Shown in pieces: positions 26,228 to 33,303 of a stretch of DNA of 64,000 nucleotides. How positions within the stretch are numbered: position 1 is the stretch's first letter; each line of letters begins with the position of its first letter. The notes beneath the pieces are model-generated. The model did not search any database. It was not told the origin of the DNA and saw only the letters and a program-made list of their open reading frames with translations. Both the position numbers and the translations under genes were made by a program. The DNA is from Chitinophaga cymbidii (lineage in GTDB: Bacteria > Bacteroidota > Bacteroidia > Chitinophagales > Chitinophagaceae): positions 620,001 through 684,000 of the forward strand of contig NZ_BKAU01000005.1 of the NCBI RefSeq assembly GCF_007992715.1, written 5' to 3'.

Positions 26228-27514
26228 TTAGGCCCATTGCCGCGCATACACCTCCAGCATTTCCCCGATGCTGCCGTACACTTCGTCCAGCTGCGCATCC
26301 GTGATGCAATAAGGTGGGAGGACGTACAGCGTGTTTCCCAGCGGCCGCAGCATCACCCTTCTCTCCCGGAAAAAAGTATGCAGGAAGCCCGCCAGCTCAT
26401 TCGTATAGCTGTCCGCCTGCCCCGTAACGATCTCGAAAGCGAGAATGGTGCCCAGCGAGCGTACGTTCTTCACCTCGGGATGATAGGCCAGCTCCACCGC
26501 AAATGCGCGATGCTTCGCATTGATCCGCTGCCGGTTGGCCGCGCAGGAAGGATCGAGGAAAAGGTCCAGACTCGCCAGCGCAATGGCGCAGGTCAGCGGG
26601 TTGGCCGTATAGGAATGCCCGTGGAAAAGCGTTTTCAGCTTGTCCGCCGAAAGAAAGGCATTGTAAATTTCATTGGTGCAGGTGGTTACCCCCATCGCGA
26701 TCGTGCCGCCGGTAAGACCTTTGGAAAGACAGACGATGTCCGGCGGCGTAGCCACCTGGTCCATTGCGAAGTTGGTGCCGGTGCGGCCGAAGCCGGTCAT
26801 GATCTCGTCCGCGATCAGCAGGATGTTCCTTTCCCGGCAATGCGCCAGTAATTCGTTCAGCAACGCGGCTTCGTACATCACCATACCACCGGAGCCCAGC
26901 ACCAGCGGCTCAAAAATGAAAGCCCCCGCTTCGTCCGCGATCATATCGATCTGCGCTTTCAGCGCGTTGATATTGTCTTTGGAAGGCAGGTCGAGGAAGA
27001 TCACGTCAAAGAGCAAATCATCGAACGCCCTGGTGAAAACGCTGCGCCCGCTCACGCTCATCGCCCCGAACGTATCGCCATGATACGCATCTTTGAAAGC
27101 GAGGATGCGCGATTTTGAAACGCCTTTATTCTTCCAGTACTGTATCGTCATTTTCAGCGCTACTTCCACCGCGGTGGAGCCATTGTCAGAATAGAACAGC
27201 TTCTGCTGGTCCCCCGGCAGCACCGGCAGCAGCCGTTCCGCGAGGGAAACCGCCGGCTCGTGCGTATAGCCAGCAAAAATGCAGTGATGCAGCAGCGATG
27301 CCTGCGCCGCCAGCTTTGCCGTAATATGAGGATGCGAATGGCCGTGAATATTCACCCACCAGCTGGAAGTAGCGTCTATGTAGCTGTTCCCGTTTTCATC
27401 GAACAACAGCGCGCCTTCCCCGCGTACGATGCCTATAGGCGCCGGCGCCGTCTGCATTTGTGTATACGGGTGCCAGATCACCGCCAGGTCCCGTTCACTT
27501 AAACTTTTTTGCAT
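26228..27514 (-). CDS. bioA: Adenosylmethionine-8-amino-7-oxononanoate aminotransferase
   Basis: A 428-residue PLP enzyme of biotin synthesis that makes 7,8-diaminopelargonate with SAM as amino donor. The BioA signature WHPYTQM (residues 14-20) distinguishes it from other class III transaminases. The PLP lysine is Lys265 in LSKGLTGG and the cofactor Asp is Asp236 in ADEIMTGFGRTG; SSWWVNIHGHSHP is also typical. No other bio gene is in the window. The ATG at 27514 lies four bases after an exact -7 box, which points to a leaderless message. Confidence 0.95.
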   Translation of the reverse strand: MQKSLSERDLAVIWHPYTQMQTAPAPIGIVRGEGALLFDENGNSYIDATSSWWVNIHGHSHPHITAKLAAQASLLHHCIFAGYTHEPAVSLAERLLPVLPGDQQKLFYSDNGSTAVEVALKMTIQYWKNKGVSKSRILAFKDAYHGDTFGAMSVSGRSVFTRAFDDLLFDVIFLDLPSKDNINALKAQIDMIADEAGAFIFEPLVLGSGGMVMYEAALLNELLAHCRERNILLIADEIMTGFGRTGTNFAMDQVATPPDIVCLSKGLTGGTIAMGVTTCTNEIYNAFLSADKLKTLFHGHSYTANPLTCAIALASLDLFLDPSCAANRQRINAKHRAFAVELAYHPEVKNVRSLGTILAFEIVTGQADSYTNELAGFLHTFFRERRVMLRPLGNTLYVLPPYCITDAQLDEVYGSIGEMLEVYARQWA

Positions 27515-27518
27515 GGGG

Positions 27519-27526
27519 CAAATGTA
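27519..27526 (-). promoter_or_regulatory. Bacteroidota -7 box for bioA
   Basis: On the minus strand TACATTTG matches TAnnTTTG and ends four bases before the bioA ATG. Confidence 0.55.
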
Positions 27527-27591
27527 AAGGAAGAATACAGAATATACATGCCCGCTGATAGGATATTCACCAAAATCAAAGGCAGGTCAAG

Positions 27592-27620
27592 TCCACCTCA
27601 TCTCCACCTCACGTCCACCT
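27592..27620. repeat. Three TCCACCT direct repeats at 11-bp spacing
   Basis: CCACCT occurs at 27593, 27604 and 27615, each preceded by T, exactly one DNA turn apart. The array lies in the bioA/acetyltransferase divergent region, about 70-95 bases upstream of the bioA promoter box. Confidence 0.6.
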
Positions 27621-27754
27621 GGCCCGGCCTGTTCCTTCAGTTACCATGGCCGTTTCCCGGTCTTATCCCATAGGTGTGGGGCCTGTTACGGATACCTAAG
27701 ATAAAATACTATTAATGTTCCCTTGAAACTCTCGCCAGTGGCTTAATGAGCCAA

Positions 27755-27781
27755 CCCCGAACGCCCCCGGAACGACCCCGA
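27755..27781. repeat. Three CCCCG direct repeats at 10-11-bp spacing
   Basis: CCCCG(A/G) occurs at 27755, 27765 and 27776, with ACG between units. The array ends about 35 bases before the acetyltransferase promoter box. Apart from these arrays and the two promoter boxes I see nothing in 27515-27903. Confidence 0.5.
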
Positions 27782-27816
27782 CACCGCCAATAATTCCGCG
27801 GCTGCAACCATTTCCG

Positions 27817-27824
27817 TAGCTTTG
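27817..27824 (+). promoter_or_regulatory. Bacteroidota -7 box for the acetyltransferase operon
   Basis: TAGCTTTG matches TAnnTTTG and would give a leader of about 75 bases before the ATG at 27904. Confidence 0.5.
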
Positions 27825-27903
27825 CGTTGTATAATACCGGCAGGATATTTGGTCTGTCAGAGCGTCCAGGACAATTATCATTTAAAAAACCGAGATTTAT
27901 ATT

Positions 27904-28203
27904 ATGGAAACGAAGCCGTTGGAAGTTGTAGACAACGAACTGGCCCGTCAGTTCGAAACCCGCGTAGACGGGCATCTCGCCAAAGTAGAGTATATGATGG
28001 GGGCAGACAGGATCTTCCTGACCCATACAGAAGTAGCCTCCGCCCTCGAAGGGAAAGGCATTGCCTCGGCCCTTGTTGAGCGGGTGCTGCAGATCGTGGA
28101 CGAAAGAAAATTGAAAATGGTGCCCCTTTGCCCGTATGTAGCCACCTACCTGCGCCGCCACCCCGAATGGAAACGCCTGCTGGCGCATGGCATTAACGTA
28201 TAG
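27904..28203 (+). CDS. Small GNAT-type N-acetyltransferase (YidJ-like)
   Basis: A 99-residue protein of the short GNAT branch (Acetyltransf_CG type). The conserved core is ALEGKGIASALVERVLQIVDE, the acetyl-CoA loop, followed by KMVPLCPYVATYLRRHPEW, which contains the C-P-Y-V-x-x-Y signature of this branch. Substrate unknown. It leads a three-gene run with the coiled-coil protein and the DNA alkylation repair protein, with gaps of 15 and 3 bases. Confidence 0.88.
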   Translation: METKPLEVVDNELARQFETRVDGHLAKVEYMMGADRIFLTHTEVASALEGKGIASALVERVLQIVDERKLKMVPLCPYVATYLRRHPEWKRLLAHGINV

Positions 28204-28218
28204 CAAAATCCAGCAAAT

Positions 28219-28584
28219 ATGCCGATAGACAATTTTGACGACATCCACCGCCTGCACCAGGCATGGAAGAAAGATCTTCTGTTGAGCGAAAAGGAGATCA
28301 AATCCCTCACGGAAGAGCTGACGGAACTGAGCAGCAAAGCCATGCAGCAGGAACAACTGATAAAGGTGGAACATTTCCAGAACGCGCTCATCCGGCAGAA
28401 AGAAGTGGTGAACGACCAGTTGGCGCTGATCGTGAAGGCGGACAAGATCATGTCTGAAAGCGAAGGCAGCTCCTCCACGCTCACCAGCCTGCACAGCAAG
28501 CTGCAGGAAGACATGGATACATTCGACCGCCTTTTCATTGAGCTGCGCGAAGAATTCAGGTCCTTCAAGCAACAATTGTCCTGA
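28219..28584 (+). CDS. Small coiled-coil protein of unknown function
   Basis: A 121-residue, highly charged, helical protein without signal peptide or membrane segment. Residues about 25-115 have heptad-like spacing (LSEKEIKSLTEELTELSSK, then MDTFDRLFIELREEFRSFKQ), predicting a coiled coil. I recognise no family. It sits between the acetyltransferase and the DNA alkylation repair protein in one operon. Confidence 0.7.
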   Translation: MPIDNFDDIHRLHQAWKKDLLLSEKEIKSLTEELTELSSKAMQQEQLIKVEHFQNALIRQKEVVNDQLALIVKADKIMSESEGSSSTLTSLHSKLQEDMDTFDRLFIELREEFRSFKQQLS

Positions 28585-28587
28585 TAT

Positions 28588-29295
28588 ATGAAGCTCACGG
28601 AAGTGCTGGATGCTATCAGGTCTTACGGTACCGCCTCTACGAAGAATACGCTCATGAAGCATGGCGCGCGGGAACCGTTGTACGGCGCCAAAGTAGCCGA
28701 TCTTAAAGTGCTGCAGAAAAAGATCAAAAAAGATGTACCGCTTGCCCTCGCGCTGTTCGACAGCGGGGTGTACGATGCCCGTTACCTGGCGGCGCTGATC
28801 GCCAATGGCGCGGAGATGACCGAAGCGCAATTGCAGCATTGGGTAAATACCTCCAACAGCCCCGGCATCAGCGAATACTCGGTTCCCTGGGTAGCGTCCG
28901 AACATCCCAAAGGCTGGGAAATGGCGCTGGAATGGATCGAATCGGACAGCGAGCTGATCGCCGGCAGCGGCTGGAATACGCTCGGTGGCATTGTATCCAT
29001 GAAAACAGATGAGGAGCTGGACATTCCCTCCCTGAAAAAACTGCTGAAGCGAATAGAAAAAGATATTCATACCGCTCCCAACCGCGTGCGGTATGTGATG
29101 AACGGATTTGTGATCTCCGTAGGCGCCTACGTGGATGCGCTGCATGATCTTGCGGTAGAGACAGCCCGTAAAATAGGGACCGTGTCGGTGGATATGAACG
29201 GTACCGCCTGCAAGGTGCCGGGAGCGGAAGCCTATATCGCGGCTGCCCGCAACAGGCCCGGCGGCGCGAAGAAAAAGAAGACGATCAAATGCTGA
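28588..29295 (+). CDS. DNA alkylation repair (AlkD-like HEAT-repeat) protein
   Basis: A 235-residue all-helical protein of the DNA alkylation repair family (PF08713-like). The features are the N-terminal YGAKVADLKVLQKKIKKD, a DARYLAALIANGAEMT segment and WNTLGGIV, typical of this HEAT-repeat glycosylase family. The residues needed for base excision cannot be judged with certainty here, and some family members act otherwise. The C-terminus is lysine-rich (GGAKKKKTIKC). It is the last gene of a three-gene operon. Confidence 0.85.
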   Translation: MKLTEVLDAIRSYGTASTKNTLMKHGAREPLYGAKVADLKVLQKKIKKDVPLALALFDSGVYDARYLAALIANGAEMTEAQLQHWVNTSNSPGISEYSVPWVASEHPKGWEMALEWIESDSELIAGSGWNTLGGIVSMKTDEELDIPSLKKLLKRIEKDIHTAPNRVRYVMNGFVISVGAYVDALHDLAVETARKIGTVSVDMNGTACKVPGAEAYIAAARNRPGGAKKKKTIKC

Positions 29296-29490
29296 AAAAG
29301 AAAACACCCACCGGAAGATGGGCGCCTGCATTTTAATAACCAACCATTGATAACCGGCCGAACTGGTCTGTCGCCGGATTGCAATTTGAAACTCGTCCTT
29401 GAAGCGTCACAAAGGTGCGGTTTACAGCAATAAGATGATGTTAATACGTGGTATAACGTATACGCACAAACTCCTTTGATATTGTTAATT

Positions 29491-30360
29491 TCAAAATAGG
29501 ATAACCGACCATTGCTGCCGGAACAGCGCTTCCGGTGAAAGGGGGATGATGCCTTCCTTTTCTTCCAGTATTCCCGTTGCATCATCATGGTCCGCAATGC
29601 CGCACCAGGGCTCTATGCAGACAAAATCCGCGTCTTTCGCGCTCCAGATGCCCATGTACGGAAAACCTGCGTAACGCAGCGTCAATCCATGCGGTGTTTT
29701 TTCGCTGCGCAGGCTGATAGCCGTGGACGCCAGGTTTTTGAACACCAGCGCATCTTTGTAGAACAGCTTTTTTTCCAGGGGCAATACTTTGGTGTGGTCC
29801 AGGTAGGGAGCGGGCGTGCGGGAAATTTGTCCGGATGCGGATAAAGGCCATACTTCCGCTGTTTCTGTTTCGGAAAAATGCAGGGCGTAATCTTCGTAGG
29901 TGGTGCCGTTCACCAGTGGCACTTTGAATGCGGGATGCGCGCCGATGGAAAAGTACATGGTTTCATCGCCGGTGTTCTGCACTTCGTAGCTGACGGTCAG
30001 CGAGGCGTCCTGCAGGGTGTAGCGGATGTTGAGGCTGAAGGAAAAAGGATAGTTCTTGCGCGTGGTGTCGCTGTCGCTGAGGTTCAGCGTGATCTGTTTT
30101 TCCGTGTGCTCGGTCACGGTAAATTCCATGTCCCGCGCAAAGCCGTGGCGGCCCAGCTGATAGGGGATTCCTTTGTGGAGATAGGTGTTGTTTTTCAGAT
30201 TGCCCACGATCGGGAACAGCACCGGGCTTTTCTTCCCCCAGAAGGCGGGATCGCCGCTCCAGAGGTATTCCAGCTGGTTGTCTTTCCGGACAATGCTTTG
30301 CAGTTCCGCACCTTTCGTGCTGATCTTCACCTGTAAATATTCGTTTGTTATTTCCATCAT
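29491..30360 (-). CDS. Aldose 1-epimerase family protein (LacX/YeaD-like)
   Basis: A 289-residue cytoplasmic sugar-epimerase-fold protein. It has ISTKGAELQSIVRKDNQLEYLWSGDPAFW at the N-terminus, LFPIVGNLKNN near residue 50, the catalytic-region RHGFARDMEF and SIGAHPAFKVPL. The pattern fits the LacX-like branch rather than GalM, and the sugar is unknown. The second Met (30357) is an equally good start. It follows DUF5009 by nine bases and appears to be the last gene of map-DUF5009-epimerase. Confidence 0.88.
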   Translation of the reverse strand: MMEITNEYLQVKISTKGAELQSIVRKDNQLEYLWSGDPAFWGKKSPVLFPIVGNLKNNTYLHKGIPYQLGRHGFARDMEFTVTEHTEKQITLNLSDSDTTRKNYPFSFSLNIRYTLQDASLTVSYEVQNTGDETMYFSIGAHPAFKVPLVNGTTYEDYALHFSETETAEVWPLSASGQISRTPAPYLDHTKVLPLEKKLFYKDALVFKNLASTAISLRSEKTPHGLTLRYAGFPYMGIWSAKDADFVCIEPWCGIADHDDATGILEEKEGIIPLSPEALFRQQWSVILF

Positions 30361-30369
30361 ACCGCAAAT

Positions 30370-31557
30370 TTACAGTTTCAAACGAATACCCGATCGGCTG
30401 ATCAATCCCGCTATTTGTATCATCAGCACGGCAAACAATAACGATTTGATAATACCCATGCCGCCGCCGAGGATCGCATGCGGAAAGTGAAAACCGGTCA
30501 TGGACATGATGCCGTATGCAAAGTAGGGGATGAGGTAACAAAGCAAGGTATCCGTGCCGGCCGGCCTGATCACTTTGAACCAGTGCGCTTTCCGCCGCAT
30601 GTCGCCAAGCCAGCAGGTGAACACGAATAATGCGATGGTGATAGCGCTGCAGATCAGCACCCAGCTGGGCGTAGCCCTGATCTTTGATATTTCGAACACC
30701 GGGCGCGTCAGCAGTCCCGCCGTCAGCAATATTACGCAAAGCCCCATCAATACACCCATAACGGGTTTCCACCGGCCCTGCGCGCTGTAATGCCGGAAGA
30801 TCTGTGATACCACCACACCGCCCAGCACCAGTGCCGGCATGGCGCCATATTCCACCGGGCCAAGCATAACCGCCAGCCATTCCGGGTAAGCCAGCAGCTG
30901 CGCATGCGTGGCCATGCTCAGCGCGAGGCACAGCAGCCAGGCCGTAACGTTCACGCCAAAACGACGCTTGCCCAGTACGAACACCAGCGCGCTCACCAGG
31001 TAAGCCCAGCCGATCAGCCCCAGGATGCCCCACCAGTGCGTGGCGAACCGGGTAATCTCCGCGCCCTCGCCACAGCGGCAGATCCAGGCCATCACCAGCA
31101 ACGTAGCAATGCCCAGGCCCCGGATGATGTTCTTTACCACCGGCGGCCATGTTTTGGGATACTGGTTCCAGATGAAGATGAAAGACAGGCAGCAGATAAT
31201 ATTCCAGGCGCCGCGCGGAATGCCGGTGGCGGCGGCGTTGAGGTTTTCGCCGTTGACGAGGAAAAGTCCCATTACCAGCAAAGCCACGGAACGTTCCAGC
31301 ACATGCCGCAGCAATTGCGGAACAGTATCGCCTTTTTTGATACGGTTGGCAATGGCGTAAGGAATGCTCATGCCTACAATGAAAAGGAAAGCGGGGAACA
31401 CCGTGTCCGCCAGGCCCATGCCGTCTTCGTCAGCGGCCGTATGCTCCAGCCAGTCCGGGATGTCGTGCAGGGACCAGAGATCGTTCACGAAGATCATCAG
31501 CAGCATGGTAAGGGCGCGGGTGATGTCTATAGCGGCAATGCGTTGCGGGGTGGTCAT
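30370..31557 (-). CDS. DUF5009 / HGSNAT-like membrane acyltransferase family protein
   Basis: A 395-residue integral membrane protein with about ten membrane segments. The N-terminal RIAAIDITRALTMLLMIFVND and GLADTVFPAFLFIVGMSIPYAI are hallmarks of the heparan-alpha-glucosaminide N-acetyltransferase-like/DUF5009 family, frequent in Bacteroidota. Family members are proposed to acetylate sugars across the membrane; the substrate is unknown. It lies between map and the aldose epimerase on the same strand with short gaps (23 and 9 bases). Confidence 0.85.
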   Translation of the reverse strand: MTTPQRIAAIDITRALTMLLMIFVNDLWSLHDIPDWLEHTAADEDGMGLADTVFPAFLFIVGMSIPYAIANRIKKGDTVPQLLRHVLERSVALLVMGLFLVNGENLNAAATGIPRGAWNIICCLSFIFIWNQYPKTWPPVVKNIIRGLGIATLLVMAWICRCGEGAEITRFATHWWGILGLIGWAYLVSALVFVLGKRRFGVNVTAWLLCLALSMATHAQLLAYPEWLAVMLGPVEYGAMPALVLGGVVVSQIFRHYSAQGRWKPVMGVLMGLCVILLTAGLLTRPVFEISKIRATPSWVLICSAITIALFVFTCWLGDMRRKAHWFKVIRPAGTDTLLCYLIPYFAYGIMSMTGFHFPHAILGGGMGIIKSLLFAVLMIQIAGLISRSGIRLKL

Positions 31558-31580
31558 GCAGCGGGGATTTGATAGTGCCG

Positions 31581-32345
31581 TTATGCGGTTACCCCATTCT
31601 CATAAGTGAGGATCATCGGCTCGCCATCTGTCACCACAATAGTATGCTCATGCTGCGCGGTAAAGCTGCCTCTCTTGCCGGACAATGTCCAGCCGTCGCT
31701 GCCTTCGTAAGCCCAGGTGCCTTTGGTGGAGATGAATGTTTCAATGGCCACCACCGCGTTTTTCCGGAAGCGGTCGCGGTTATATTTATCGTAATAATTG
31801 GCGATGGAATGCGGCTCTTCATGAAGCCCTCTGCCGATGCCGTGGCCGGTGAGATTCTTGATAACGGAATACCCGCGTTTCCGCGCTTCCGCTTCAATGA
31901 TCCCGCCCACCTGCGCGATCCGTACGCCGTCACGGATATTGGACAGGGCGATTTTCAGAATATCGCTGGATGCATTTACCAGTTGCTGATGTTGATGAAT
32001 ATCAGCGCCCAGCACAAAAGATCCGCCGTTGTCTGCCCAGAACCCGTCCAGCTCGGCAGACACGTCCACATTCACCAGATCCCCTTCCCGCAGAATGGTC
32101 CGCGCGGACGGAATGCCATGGGCGATCTCGTTATTCAGGCTGATGCAGGTCCATCCCGGAAAGCCGTACGTCAGCTTCGGCGCGGAACGGGCGCCAAAGC
32201 GTTCCAGCATCGTGCGGCCATGCTCGTCCAGCTCCGCCGTGCTCATACCGGGCTTCGCAAATTCACGCATGCTTTTGAGTGTCAGCGCTACAGCTTCGCT
32301 GGCTTTCTGCATGCCGAGCAGTTCAGCCTGTGATGTGATGGACAT
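31581..32345 (-). CDS. map: Methionine aminopeptidase, type I
   Basis: A 254-residue dinuclear-metal peptidase that removes N-terminal Met. All five metal ligands are present: Asp94 and Asp105 (VDVSAELDGFWAD), His168 (TGHGIGRGLHEEP), Glu202 (VVAIETF) and Glu233 (QHEHTIVV). His76 of NNEIAHGIP is the catalytic histidine. It lacks an N-terminal zinc extension. It is not in the usual ribosomal-protein cluster, so this may be a second, accessory copy (inference). It leads a three-gene unit. Confidence 0.93.
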   Translation of the reverse strand: MSITSQAELLGMQKASEAVALTLKSMREFAKPGMSTAELDEHGRTMLERFGARSAPKLTYGFPGWTCISLNNEIAHGIPSARTILREGDLVNVDVSAELDGFWADNGGSFVLGADIHQHQQLVNASSDILKIALSNIRDGVRIAQVGGIIEAEARKRGYSVIKNLTGHGIGRGLHEEPHSIANYYDKYNRDRFRKNAVVAIETFISTKGTWAYEGSDGWTLSGKRGSFTAQHEHTIVVTDGEPMILTYENGVTA

Positions 32346-32406
32346 AAGCGTTCGTTTAAATTTACCTGCAATATAAGCATAAGCACTATTTTAGCGAAAA
32401 GAAACC

Positions 32407-33120
32407 ATGACGCCATCTTCACATCAAAGGATCATTTTAGCCAGCACCTCTACCTTGCACGGCGAGGAATATCTCGCTTACCTTCAGCCTGCGATACGTA
32501 CGCTCTTTACCGGTATCCGCGAAATTATCTTCATCCCGTATGCCCGTCCCGGTGGTATTTCACATGATGATTACACCAGCCGCGCAGCAGGTTTTTTCGC
32601 GGCAATGGGGATATCCGTAAAAGGACTGCACACCTTCGCGTCGCCCGCGGACGCTTTGCGGAAAGCGGAAGGATTTTTTACCGGTGGCGGCAACACTTTT
32701 CTGCTGGTGAAACAATTGCACGAGTTGGGGTTGATGAACGTGCTGAAAGAAGTCGTGGAAAACGGAGCGCCGTATCTCGGCACGAGTGCGGGCAGCAACA
32801 TCGCCTGCATCAATATGCAAACCACCAACGATATGCCGATCGTATATCCGCCGGGCTTTGAAACGATGGGACTGGTGCCGTTCAATCTCAATGCGCATTA
32901 CCTGGACCCCGTTCCGGGATCGCAGCACATGGGTGAAACGCGGGAAACACGGATAAAGGAGTTTCATACGCAGCAGGATGTGCCCGTAGTAGGACTGCGG
33001 GAAGGGAGCTGGCTGGAGGTAACAGGAACGGATATATTTTTGCGCGGCCACCTCAGTGCAAGAATATTCAAGGCAGGGCGGGAACCGCAGGAACACGCGC
33101 CGGGCATGCTACAGCTGTAA
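32407..33120 (+). CDS. pepE: Dipeptidase E (alpha-aspartyl dipeptidase, S51)
   Basis: A 237-residue serine peptidase of family S51 that cleaves Asp-X dipeptides. Nucleophile Ser127 lies in LGTSAGSN, and the conserved His164 in NLNAHYLDP; GFFTGGGNTFLL is also typical. It is cytoplasmic. The 3' end carries a tandem duplication: 22 bases from 33101 that include the last codons and stop are repeated immediately after. Confidence 0.93.
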   Translation: MTPSSHQRIILASTSTLHGEEYLAYLQPAIRTLFTGIREIIFIPYARPGGISHDDYTSRAAGFFAAMGISVKGLHTFASPADALRKAEGFFTGGGNTFLLVKQLHELGLMNVLKEVVENGAPYLGTSAGSNIACINMQTTNDMPIVYPPGFETMGLVPFNLNAHYLDPVPGSQHMGETRETRIKEFHTQQDVPVVGLREGSWLEVTGTDIFLRGHLSARIFKAGREPQEHAPGMLQL

Positions 33121-33144
33121 AACGGGCATGCTACAGCTGTAAAA
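33101..33144. repeat. Perfect 22-bp tandem duplication across the pepE stop
   Basis: CGGGCATGCTACAGCTGTAA plus AA occupies 33101-33122 and again 33123-33144 without mismatch. The first copy holds the last five codons and stop of pepE. Identity suggests a recent slippage event. Confidence 0.9.
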
Positions 33145-33174
33145 TAAAAACTTAGGAATCCGAATAAACCGCTT

Positions 33175-33182
33175 TATATTTG
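33175..33182 (+). promoter_or_regulatory. Bacteroidota -7 box for the sensor kinase
   Basis: TATATTTG matches TAnnTTTG. The predicted start near 33188 coincides with an inverted repeat (ATAGTA-TATT-TACTAT, 33187-33202). The leader is about 115 bases. Confidence 0.5.
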
Positions 33183-33303
33183 CGTAATAGTATATTTACT
33201 ATACACTATATATGTCGGTATTACTGTATATGAAGGACCCGGTTACATATCTTTAATGCGCAAGCCTATATAGCCCATCAATACCCGTAAGTGTTTGTTC
33301 GGC

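Noticed and set aside
27712..29343. 543-codon minus-strand frame across the acetyltransferase operon
   Set aside because: It spans three well-supported plus-strand genes and has the His/Phe/Gln-rich look of a reverse-strand shadow.
29296..29490. Possible gene or structured RNA in the 195-base gap before the aldose epimerase
   Set aside because: Only a weak CCCA/TGGG hairpin and a short TACGT/ACGTA inverted repeat are visible; nothing convincing.
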